DNA from: Diabrotica undecimpunctata
Taxonomy: Eukaryota; Arthropoda; Insecta; Coleoptera; Chrysomelidae
Direction: 5' to 3'
Assembly: GCF_040954645.1 (NCBI RefSeq)
Contig: NC_092804.1
Location: forward strand, 148,995,108 to 149,059,107
Length of the DNA stretch: 64,000 nucleotides
Made by a program: the position numbers and the translations under genes. Below the pieces are notes generated by a model. That model was not told the origin of the DNA and searched no databases. It was given only the letters and a program-made list of their open reading frames with translations. Positions 1 through 8,734 of this stretch are shown here, one piece after another. Positions within the stretch are counted from its first letter, which is position 1; every line of letters begins with the position of its first letter.

Positions 1-650
1 TTCTTAGACGTCAGTCAAGCCTTCGATAAAGTTTGGCATGAGCGCCTACTTTATAAGATAAAGAAACAATTGCCATATCCTTTCTTTCCATTTCTAAAAT
101 CCTACCTATCAGATAGATACTTCCTGATAAAGCACCACTATTAAAGCATCAGAATCCCACAAAAGCATCAGAAAATTTACTAAAAAACCTATATAAACTA
201 GAAAGTTGGCTAAAAAATGGCGAATTAGAGTAAATGAGATCAAGTCACACATGTAACCTTCACAATAAAACGAGGTAACTGCCCTCGTTTCAGAACTGGG
301 CATTAAATTAAACATATGTACTGGTTGGTTGGTCGAAACTCTAAATTAACAGTAGATAACAAACTGATTACATAGAAGACGATCCTCAAACCTATATGGA
401 CATATTGTATTTAGCTATAGGGCACGGCTAGCAATTCTAATCTTTTAATCATCCAACGCTACCAGAATAAAGTGTTAAGTATATAGTAAATGCTACATGC
501 TATGTTACATCCTCCTCTGTAGAAAAATATCTGGTCAAAGAAGTTGTAACAAGTTACAGTGTCAAATATAGTGAATGTGTAAAAGTGCACCCTAATGTAC
601 CTAATGTGCTGCTCCTCCTTCTCAGTTCTAATCCCTTTTGGGATGTGGTA
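1..650 (+). mobile_element. Jockey-like non-LTR retrotransposon, decayed 3' half of reverse transcriptase
   Basis: The first codons read FLDVSQAFDKVWHERLLYKI, the palm motif A region of Jockey-clade reverse transcriptases. The part between this and the finger/thumb region, including the FADD catalytic motif, is deleted near 141. After it come pieces of the usual Jockey C-terminus in shifting frames: a linker like ENLLKNLYKLESWLKNG (~170-230), a VNE-IKSH/CNFT-IKRGNCP segment (~225-300), KLTVDNKL...TILKPIWTY (~340-405), and a final stretch ending near ...NVLLLLSSNPFWDVV (~600-650). At least five stops or frameshifts are present, so it is dead. It is cut by the left edge of the window. It is related to the much better preserved copy on the minus strand at 57930-59730. 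Confidence 0.8.
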
Positions 651-659
651 ACACCATCA

Positions 660-925
660 GGCCTTTACAGTTTTTTTACGATTTCCTTCCATCCTTCGCT
701 GTCCTGGGATAGTTGTTCGGCTTCATGTAACCCTTGGTTAATTAATATTTTTGTTTGATTTACCCAACGGCTTGGAGATCTTCCCCTAGGTCTCTTTCCT
801 TCAACTCTACCCTCGACTATCAGTTTTTCCATCGTACCTGTTCTTCTAGTAATGTGTCCAAAATACTGCAAATATCTTTATTGTATTTGTTTAAGCAATC
901 TATCTATACCTGTACCTAATATACG
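660..925 (-). mobile_element. Endonuclease-reverse transcriptase retrotransposon, C-terminal fragment
   Basis: An open stretch on the minus strand (871 to 665, extending upstream to ~920 with one stop) reads LQYFGHITRRTGTMEKLIVE then GRVEGKRPRGRSPSRW, and ends ...GWKEIVKKL. The order 'GHI.R', 'EGKR.RGR', 'RW.NQ' is the conserved tail of insect endonuclease-RT proteins often annotated as craniofacial development protein 2-like. Only the last ~85 residues remain; the catalytic RT is absent. It abuts the Jockey fragment to its left in opposite orientation. Confidence 0.75.
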
Positions 926-1439
926 AACCGGTTACTCGATGACATTACTCGATGTTTTAAACTAAACGATCTGCCAAACAACAAACAAATTTAATGTTTA
1001 ACCAAAACCAACTGTATTTTAAATTTTACCTTAATTATGTAATATGTAGTTGTATTATTTTTTATTTTGGATAGACTGTAATTTTAATTGCAGTTATTAA
1101 AAAAATATATGTTCTATTACTTCGAATGCTTTCACTGAGAACTATAGTTTTGTTTTATGTGATAAAGTTTTAAAAACCTGCGCTAAATCAGTGGGAAGCC
1201 TGCTTTAAATCACAAACCTAGTAAATTGGAGTTTTCTTATATAACTGCTCTTTTAAATCTTTTTTCCCTTCTTGTTCATTCTTCTTAATAGGCTTGGAAG
1301 TACTGTATCGGTCTGCGGTATCTTTTAACAGCGTTTTTTATGTTAATGCTTCTTCTTAGATATTCTTATTATTCATTATGCTCGATTCCATATATATGTT
1401 TATTTCATTCTCTTTTTAATTTATTGGTCTTTGTTTATT
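926..1439. other. Unassigned AT-rich stretch
   Basis: No convincing coding segment, repeat structure or RNA gene was seen here. Short open frames are T-rich and without recognisable motifs. Confidence 0.5.
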
Positions 1440-1760
1440 GTTGCTTATATATGTACAATGCTGAATTTCTTTCCATCAGCCAATACATTTCTTCCCTTTT
1501 CTTTTTAATATGGACTTTCCAGCGAAATCTTGCATAAAGTGTGATAATTAAGTCTTTTTCGAAAGATGCGAATGAAATTTTGCATTATTTATCCTAAAAG
1601 GAATGTTTTGGATTTTTTATTTCTAAAATTAACGTTAACTAATTTAGTTGTATTCTTTATTTTATGGTCAAATTATTTATTTCATTTGTTGACAACTGTA
1701 ATTTTTCGCTGGTATCACTGATTGTTAGGATATCAGTATCATCTGTAAAGATGTCTATAG
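1440..1760 (-). mobile_element. Jockey-like reverse transcriptase fragment
   Basis: The + strand sequence around 1455-1535 (aatgctgaatttctttcc, then tggactttccagcg) matches, with scattered changes, the sequence around 58465-58560, which is part of a better preserved minus-strand Jockey RT. The region 1660-1760 matches 58680-58800, covering the FADD-to-linker part. So this is the same family and the same strand, with large internal decay and no intact frame. At its right end it gives way to a Tc1-like fragment on the opposite strand. Confidence 0.65.
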
Positions 1761-1789
1761 AAAAGAATAGGATGTGGTGCTTTTCACAC

Positions 1790-2035
1790 CTGAATAAAGA
1801 TTCAAAACAAGAAACAAATACTCATCAGACGGACGGTCTAGAAGTTGGTGAACTTTATCATCCATGTTGTTTTATTCCCAGAGTTCAATTTGGTTAAGGT
1901 GGTATATTGGTGTGGGCATGCATTTCCCTAGAGGCTCATACAGAACTTATTACAATTCGAGCGGGCAATTTAAATGCTGAAAGGTATATTGAACAATGTT
2001 TGAAAGATCGCATTGCAAGAATAACACGGTTGTTG
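1790..2035 (+). mobile_element. Tc1/mariner-superfamily transposase fragment
   Basis: After a stop near 1895, the frame reads GGILVWACISLEAHTEL then NLNAERYIEQCLKDR. This is the conserved Tc1-type segment leading towards the second catalytic aspartate ('VWGGIS...TEL...GN.NAERYI'). Just upstream a shorter stretch is compatible with the preceding part. The second aspartate, the DLNPIE block and the terminal inverted repeats are not present, so it is a non-functional internal piece. Confidence 0.7.
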
Positions 2036-2449
2036 AACGAAAAATATAATAAACAAAAACGAGTGACTTTCTGACATAAATCAAAGATCACACTAATTAT
2101 TATCAATCATGATTCCTCAAATTAAATACAATGAAAACATTGTAATTGCATATATACTTTTAATAAGTTAAATTTAATGTGTTATGAAGTTCAAAATGTA
2201 ATGAATTAGATTAACCTCTTGTTGTAAGTTTTTGTGCTTGTTTTATACAATGTTTTTTAATTGTAATCTCATTGTATTGACTGATAAAATAATTATAACC
2301 ATATTTTAGCATATCCTGAAGAAGCAAATAAACTTTGCGAAAGCTAGATATAAGAACAAAGAGTTTTACTTATCCTATCCTATTAAGCACTGTAACCAGA
2401 AAATAAAACTTTAGTTTACATAACGTGTCAGTCAGTAATACCTAACTAC

Positions 2450-2451
<2 letters not shown>
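2036..2451. other. Unassigned AT-rich stretch
   Basis: No gene, repeat family or RNA was recognised in these ~400 bases. Confidence 0.5.
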
Positions 2452-2509
<58 letters not shown>

Positions 2510-2521
2510 TATATATATATA
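2452..2521. repeat. (TA)n microsatellite
   Basis: About 70 bases of alternating TA, broken once by a G near 2508. The IYIYIY reading through it is not a protein. Confidence 0.95.
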
Positions 2522-2861
2522 CTCGTTTTCTACAGCAATATTTTCATTTACCTCATTTTTTCTTGAACAAGGATAATAGACTCTTAATTTCATTGCGCTC
2601 CTAGAAAAAATTTCAAGGATAGTATACATTTCTATATTTATTTACGTCGTTAATATTTCGTAGATATGTTGCTAATATCTTAATGTACTTAATATACATT
2701 TGTATAATAAATTACCGTCTGTTGTCACAAACATTTGTCTTTTGATATAATAGTGTAGTATAATTTGTTGTATATTATTACATATAAATTATGTAATATT
2801 ATAACAAGATCGGCAGTGATGATGTAAAAGATAAGAGTAGCAACTTTAGACAGACTGTATG

Positions 2862-2918
2862 CTATAAGCACAGAATACACCTTCCAACCACCAAGTGGGT
2901 GGTATATTCTGTGCTATA
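2862..2918. repeat. Imperfect hairpin / short inverted repeat
   Basis: The left arm tataagcacagaataca is mirrored by tattctgtgctata on the right, and an inner pair (accacc / ggtggt) closes the loop. The whole is ~57 bases. It could be a tiny foldback element or the fused ends of a MITE; no target duplication was confirmed. Confidence 0.6.
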
Positions 2919-3132
2919 AATACTTTTTTTCTTCAAACGTCAAATAATGATGACATTACTTATCTAACTTGATCCTGTCAAAGTTTGATGTCTCCGCCGG
3001 CAGCAGTTTTTTTTCCCATTTCTTTACGGCGGAGGGAAAAATGTTGTCATGGCAACAATATGAAACATGTCACAAAGCAACAATACAAATGTCATTAACA
3101 ACAATTAAACATCATTTTTATTTATAGTAATA
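2919..3132. other. AT-rich spacer with a short GC-rich inverted pair
   Basis: A ctccgcc near 2993 is answered by ggcggag near 3029, separated by a T-run. Nothing coding was seen. Confidence 0.4.
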
Positions 3133-3516
3133 TTAAAAGTACAAATTAGTTAATGAGGCATTTTCAAAATTGAAACCGTGCAAAAATGTTCCCGACTCTT
3201 GATACGCATTGGTAATTGTTGATGATACTGATGGTCGAGAACAACTTTCAGCAATCATTCCCGATGTTGGTGAATCATGAGGGTGTAAAATTTTTTGAGC
3301 ATTATCGTTCTTATCGGACTTGGAGGGCCCCAAACGTGCTACTGCATCATTAGCCGCGGACTCAATTTCGTTTAGGTTTTCCATTTTCGCACTAAATTTG
3401 CGCTTGCGGTTGCAACAACGATAAGCTGTCTTTAATAATTGCAAACAACTGTCAAACAACTGTAACCAGGGAGACGCAAATCCCACCGACGACTTAATTA
3501 TTTTAATTTCTAACAT
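3133..3516 (-). CDS. Hypothetical 127-residue protein, unrecognised
   Basis: An uninterrupted frame on the minus strand, starting at ATG 3514-3516. The amino-terminal third is hydrophobic and cysteine-bearing, then comes a basic patch CCNRKRKFSAKM followed by MENLNEIESAANDAVARLGP and a Ser/Pro-rich tail (DSPTSG, SRPSVSSTIT). The composition from the second Met onward is less AT-driven than the flanks, and it may start there (~80 residues). I do not recognise a family. It lies between two inverted-repeat structures (2862-2918 and 3601-3750), so it may be part of a small DNA transposon rather than a host gene. Confidence 0.3.
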   Translation of the reverse strand: MLEIKIIKSSVGFASPWLQLFDSCLQLLKTAYRCCNRKRKFSAKMENLNEIESAANDAVARLGPSKSDKNDNAQKILHPHDSPTSGMIAESCSRPSVSSTITNAYQESGTFLHGFNFENASLTNLYF

Positions 3517-3600
3517 CTAGACGACTTTGATAGTTGTCACAGTTAATTTCGAGTAAAAATAGCGTATGAATTGTACTATTTATGGTTGAAAATTGCTACC

Positions 3601-3750
3601 TTTGAAGAAAAAATAGTATACTTTATTCGGCAAAGAAGCGACTTTTCTTGACTTGCCCTCTATTACGCGCCGAACGACATCGATGACGATCGGGCGCGTC
3701 AAGAAAAGTCGCTTCTCCGCCTCATAAAGTAATATACTATTTTTATATAC
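3601..3750. repeat. Long foldback hairpin (~130 bases)
   Basis: The arm 3613-3652 (atagtata...gacttttcttgac) is mirrored by 3698-3740 (gtcaagaaaagtcgcttct...tatactat) with a few mismatches and a short gap. The loop is itself partly self-complementary: acgcgcc near 3664 pairs with gggcgcg near 3691, centred on catcgatg near 3680. The whole stretch can therefore fold into one extended hairpin. This fits a palindromic MITE or solo foldback element; a hairpin RNA source is an alternative. Confidence 0.8.
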
Positions 3751-4185
3751 TACAGAATTTAGGGTAGCCGATCGAAGGTGAATATTACATTAATAAAATG
3801 TCACTGTAACTTATTTTCATTCGGTATTTTAATATGGATGTAAACATGTAAACACTTAAACTAAAATAAATTTAAAATAATGCTAATTTAAGACACTATT
3901 TCACATTATTAATAAAACGTGTGTGTAGAACTGTTCCTGTTGGTAAAAATTATCTAAACAGGTTCAAATAGGAAAAAAAAATGTTAAAAATAAATGTTTA
4001 TTAGGACTTTTGAAGACTAGACTGACTAGATTTAGCATCATTATGTCTTTTGTTTGTAAGCAGCTTTTGTTGGATATATATGATTTGAGAATCAGGTCAA
4101 GGTTATTAAGAAGGTGTGGTTTTTAATTTGAAGAACGTTGAACGTCATGCGACAAATTCATACGACAAAAGTCATTTGACAAAAG
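3751..4185. other. Unassigned AT-rich stretch
   Basis: Nothing coding was recognised. Near 4148-4190 there is a short run of near-repeats (cgacaaa, gacaaaag) just before the retrotransposon begins. Confidence 0.4.
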
Positions 4186-6390
4186 ACAAATATGATTGTA
4201 CAAGATGTAAGAGTATTGAGAGAAGCTACCTGTGAAAGCGATCATCACTTATTAAAAGCTAAGATCACATTTGGAGTAAATAAACCTAAAGAAGAAAAAG
4301 AAGAAAATGAAAGAAAGAAAGAAATACAGAAGAGGTATAACCTAATCAGCTTAGAACAAAAAAGCGTGAGAAAATTATACAGAAATAGATTAAATCAAAA
4401 GTTGGAAAATAAACAATTTAATAATAATGAAGAACATTACACTCAAATAAAAAAGTGTCTCCAGAAGGCAGCACTAGAAGCCATTGGATACCAAATCCAG
4501 AATCAAAGAAAACTTCCATATTGGTTTGACGAACAAATAGAACAAGAAATAAAGAAGAAAAGAGACCAATATCAAACATTCTTAAATTCAAAGAATATAA
4601 CTGATAAAATAATCTACAAGGAGTTTCAAGCTAAAGTACGAAAAATTATGTTGGAAGAAAAACGAAGCATGGCAACAAAAGTGTAACATGATAAATTCAA
4701 ATCTAGGAGGACGAAGAAGCACAGAAAGTTGGAGAGTCTTAAAATCTTTACGACAAGATAAGAAGAGAGACATAGTGTCAAAAATAACAATAGATGGCTG
4801 GGACCAATATTTTGAGAAAATCTTAAGGGAAGATAGACCTCAATCTAAAGACAGTAACGAAACACAAAATATAAATATTTTAACTTCGCCCATACGAATA
4901 ACAACGAAAGAAGTGGAAGATGTATGTCGATCTTTAAAAAATAACAAAGCACCGGGTCCAGATAACATCCCTGCAGAGTTATTTAAACACGGCACAACCA
5001 AACTATATACAAGTTTAGCCAAACTGTTCCAAAACTGCATTAATAGATTTACAACCCCAGAGGAGTGGAACACATCATTTATTTTCACTATACACAAAAA
5101 AGACAGAACGGATGAATATGACAATTACAGAGGCATTGCCGTGACAAACTCGATCAGTAAAATATACGGAAAAGTAATTAAAAACAGAATAGAAAGCGAA
5201 TATAAAGACTTAGAGGCTAAGGAACAGGCAGGATTTAGGCCAGGTAGATCTACTGTTGACCATTTGTTATGCATTACACAGATTATTGAAAAGAAAATAG
5301 CCGTTAATCAAGAGGTACATTTGTTGTATGTAGACCTACGAAAGGCTTACGATAGCGTACCATATTATAAATTATGGAAAGCGTTAGAGAAAACAAACAT
5401 AAGCATGAATTTAATAAATGCGACGAAGGAACTGTACGCTAATGCTAACTCAAAGGTAAAGGTTGGAAATAATCTGTCAAGTAGATTCCAAATGAATAAA
5501 TGCCTTAAGCAGGGCTGCTGTCTCTCCTCGACATTATTTAAAATTTAACTAGAACAAGCTCTAAAACAGTGGAAGCGCAAATGTAGAAATATGGGAATGC
5601 CGATTGACAACAATAGCATATACACTTTTGCAGATTGTCAACTAGTGATAGCACAAGATTATGAATATATTGAGTATATGACTCGAAAATTAATCGAGGA
5701 GTATTAAAAATGGGGACTTGAAATCAATATCCAACAAACCGAGTATATGTGTATCGGCGGGAAACAACAGGACCTCATATTGGAAGATGGAGAAGTTATC
5801 AAACATTGCAACACATATAAATATTTGGGTATGATCTTCACAAAAGAAGGCAACGTAGACGTCAGAGTTGAGGAGAAAAATAACCAAGCAAGAAAAGCAA
5901 TTTTCCTTCTCAATAGTATCCTTTGGGATCAATCAATCTTTAATAATAACAAGCACAAGATATATAACACAATCATTAAAAGTATAATTACCTACAGTAG
6001 TGAAGTATGGTAAATAAAGGAAAGATACAAGAGAAAACTTGAGGCAACGGAAATGGATTTCTGGAGACGTTCAGCTCCAGAAAAATCTAGACTAGAAAGA
6101 GTAAGGAACAACAGAATAAGAGAAATTATGAAAGTAAAACATACAACAGTAGACGATATTGGTACCCAACAACTCAGATGGTACGGTCATGTACAGAGAA
6201 TGTCTGAAGAACGTCTCCCAAAACAAGTCTTAATGTGCACCCCTCATGGTAGAAAAAAAGAGGAAGACCCCGCCTTAGTTGGAGAGAAGGCATCAATAGA
6301 TAAATCAAAGATAGAGACATAGAAGAAGACTTATGGATGAATCGAGAGGCAATTGGGTATTGGAAGACGTAGGAAAACGTTTTAAACCGA

Positions 6391-6392
<2 letters not shown>
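4186..6392 (+). mobile_element. Endonuclease-reverse transcriptase non-LTR retrotransposon, 5'-truncated and decayed
   Basis: The first open part (4192-4686) reads VQDVRVLREATCESDHHLL, the final SDHHL motif of an APE-type endonuclease, followed by a K/E-rich linker. A frameshift near 4686 leads into the RT (4688 on). Visible RT blocks are NNKAPGPDNIPAELFKHG (~4945), YDNYRGIAVTNSISKI (~5120), EQAGFRPGRSTVDHLL (~5222), LLYVDLRKAYDSVPYYKLW (~5320), NKCLKQGCCLSSTLF (~5500) and TFADCQLVIAQD (~5625), then YKYLGMIFTKEG (~5818) and the C-terminal LRWYGHVQRM (~6170). In-frame stops interrupt at 5546, 5704 and 6011. The second catalytic Asp of F/YADD is Cys, so the enzyme could not work. The endonuclease domain is mostly missing. 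The element ends in a (TA)n tail. The clade is RTE-like or close; I am not sure which. Confidence 0.85.

Positions 6393-6440
<48 letters not shown>
6393..6440. repeat. (TA)n tract at the 3' end of the retrotransposon
   Basis: Forty-eight bases of uninterrupted TA directly follow the last readable part of the RT relic. Simple-repeat tails are usual in several non-LTR clades, so this is probably the element's own 3' terminus. Confidence 0.85.
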
Positions 6441-6441
<1 letters not shown>

Positions 6442-7138
6442 CGTTGAATAAATTAATCCATACTCTGTCTAAAGTCTAAGATATATCGAAGAAAGTATAA
6501 TCCGTACGTATTATTCATTCTCGTTTTTGTACTTTTCGAATTTAGATCAGTCAATACAAATAAAAATTATGATAACTGAATATTTTTATTACATATCTAT
6601 GAACTAAATCTGATATTACAATTAAAATTAAATCCGATAACACTAGGATTTTTTTTAAGTGCACTGATATCAATGTATAGTTATAAAGTGACAAACAATA
6701 TAACACATTTCAGTTTTATTGAGAATATATTATGTATTATCTATTTTGACTCGAAGTTGGTAAACTTTGAGTTAAGTGCTGGTCAGGTAAAGGTGTATCA
6801 CATTAAATAATTTTTTTAAACAATATATTTCAAAATTTCAATTATTTCGTTTGTTGTTCTTTTTACATTTTACACTATTCGGTTAAATTATTAAATTCGG
6901 TTAAATTAAATCTATTTATTATAACATATTTACCAAATGATCCAGTCTAGAACATTATTTAGGTTCATATGCATTCAATGTATCCGATATTGCTTTTACC
7001 GAGTTAGATTTTTGAATAACATTTAAATTTGTTTTTAAAACAAGGTGCAACAATTGAAAAACCATTTAAATTTAGACTAAAAAAGTTCAACACTGTTTTT
7101 TACACATGGCATTTTAACTGTTACTTTTTAAAAAACTT
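6441..7138. other. Unassigned AT-rich stretch
   Basis: No gene, repeat or RNA was recognised in these ~700 bases. Confidence 0.45.
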
Positions 7139-8013
7139 ATGGAGTTGGCACGTTAATTAAAAATGAAAACAAATAAAGATATTTCAAATCCTCTACATTT
7201 TGAGTATATTCTCCATCCGAAATTTTCACAAAGTTATTATAGTTTAAAACTTTTCTATCTCCAGTGAGTTCTTGTATTTGCAACGATTCGGCCGTTTCAA
7301 TGAAATTATTTAAATCCTCTTGTCTAATTTGTACTTATCCATGGTATATAAATTGTAACAAGTCTCTCAGTGCTTCGTAAGTCACGTTTCTCAAAATTAC
7401 TATGCAATGTTGAATTAAAAAATCGGTTGCCTGTAAAGTCGGTTTTACGGGCGAAGATTTTACGTGACAACGTCTTTTTCTCGGTAGAATATTTATTGAT
7501 ATGAATATTATTGAATTGCACAATAGGAACAAGGAATTGAATGAAAATAAGAATTGCACAAATTTTAACTATAGAAATATATTTTGTTTACTAAAACATT
7601 GTACATGTAAACTTAAACTTAACTAATTTCTATTTGAGTGATTTTGTTGAGCATAGGACGATGATAGGAGAAATAGCATCGCACCAGCGGACCGATCATG
7701 TTTGAGAGGGAGAGAGAAGCAAGGCATTCGCCGGTCCGGCGGGCCTCTCTCTCGTTCGGTGACTCATCGTAACAGACGTGAGCGGGAGTTACACTTTTTC
7801 ATGAGTGACTCCGAGCCACAACCTAATTTAAGACGTTGTCACGTCAAAAATGTTAAATTATGGGCTACAAACTGAAAAAACCATTTTATGTGCTGTTATG
7901 CATTTTCCTTGCGCTGCATCTACAAAATCTTGATTCTCTCATTATGAATTTATTCCTGAACTAATATGCTCGTGAAAATTGTTTCAACATAATGAAAATT
8001 GCTCTGAAGCCAT
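7139..8013 (-). pseudogene. BTB/POZ-domain gene relic, split by an inserted TIR element
   Basis: On the minus strand, ATG 8011-8013 opens MASEQFSLC, stop, NNFHEHISSGINS, stops, then QDFVDAAQGKCITAHKM and VFSVCSP, reaching ~7856. After a ~435-base inserted element the domain resumes at ~7410 with QHCIVILRNVTYEALRDL, then LQFIYHG, stop, and QEDLNNFIETAESLQIQEL, ending at a stop near 7139. This is the typical order of the BTB domain in insect BTB-zinc-finger transcription factors (lola/tramtrack/broad type), where the invariant opening is 'SEQFCLRWNN' and the last helix is 'F..TAE.L...GL'. The expected Trp after Cys-9 is a stop. At least four in-frame stops and the insertion make it a pseudogene. 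There is no zinc finger or other C-terminal domain; it may be a retrocopy or a duplicated first coding exon. Confidence 0.85.
7417..7855. mobile_element. TIR DNA element copy A (non-autonomous), inserted in the BTB exon
   Basis: The left end (7417-7526: aatcggttgcctgtaaag...acgtgacaacgtc) and the right end (7686-7855: GC-rich, ending gacgttgtcacgtc) recur almost unchanged at 8021-8132 and 8546-8715. Near the ends, acgtgacaacgtc and gacgttgtcacgt are inverted copies of each other. The inner ~160 bases are AT-rich and differ from copy B. No transposase is encoded. The insertion splits the BTB domain between the residues NIF and QHCIVIL. The superfamily is not recognised. Confidence 0.75.
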
Positions 8014-8020
8014 GGTTATT

Positions 8021-8715
8021 AAAAAAAATCGGTTGCCTGTAAAGTCGGTTTTACGGGCGAAGATTTTACGTGACAACGTCTTTTTTTCGGTAGAATATTT
8101 ATTGATATGAATATTATTAAATTGCACAATAGTTGTTTGCAGTTGAAACGCGCTGTTTCTTCTCAATCGACTGAATTACGATTGATTGCAGAGTGATTTA
8201 AACTAATAATTTACTTAACACTATCAACATTTGTCAATAGTATGACATAATCTATAAACTCAGTTTCTCAACTTTTGTGTCAATCTAACAATTAATCAAT
8301 CAATCATAGTTTACGATAATGAAATATTAGTGTACAATTATTTACCTTTATTGTTGTAGTTGTTGTAAATGACAAATCTAAGCACTCCACATTTTCACTA
8401 CAGACACAGCTGACGATACTTTAACCACACGTGTGAACTTGTATTATGACGCTTTCTCGGTTTTCCAACGCCAAGAACGCTCGAGAAAGACAGAGACACA
8501 AGCACGCACCGATTCAACGCGCCTAATTCTCTAGTGCTGCGCGCGCAGCGGACCGATCATGTTTGAGTGGGAGAGAGACGCAAGGCATTCGCCGGTCCGG
8601 CGGGCCTCTCTCTCGTTCGGTGACTCATCGTAACAGACGTGAGCGGGCGTTACACTTTTTCATGAGTGACTCCGAGCCACAACCTAATTTAAGACGTTGT
8701 CACGTCAAAAAAATT
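8021..8715. mobile_element. TIR DNA element copy B (non-autonomous)
   Basis: Same ends and same orientation as copy A, but with a different and longer interior (8133-8545). It sits just upstream of the BTB start codon. The flanks ttatt (8016-8020) and ttatt (~8713-8717) bracket A-runs and may be a 5-base target duplication. Just inside the right end (8536-8549) is the perfect palindrome gctgcgcgcgcagc. The right ~165 bases are strikingly GC-rich (ggtccggcgggcctctctct) against an AT-rich background. No coding capacity was seen. Confidence 0.7.
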
Positions 8716-8734
8716 ATTTCGATGGCTTAATCTG

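Noticed and set aside
2432..2629. Small open frame with an IYIYIY run
   Set aside because: It is a translation of the (TA)n microsatellite; the same applies to frames at 29779-30033 and 31964-32146.
7984..8166. Minus-strand frame containing NIHINKYSTEKKTLSRKIFA, also at 7324-7521
   Set aside because: It is the end of the TIR element read as protein; it appears twice only because the element does.
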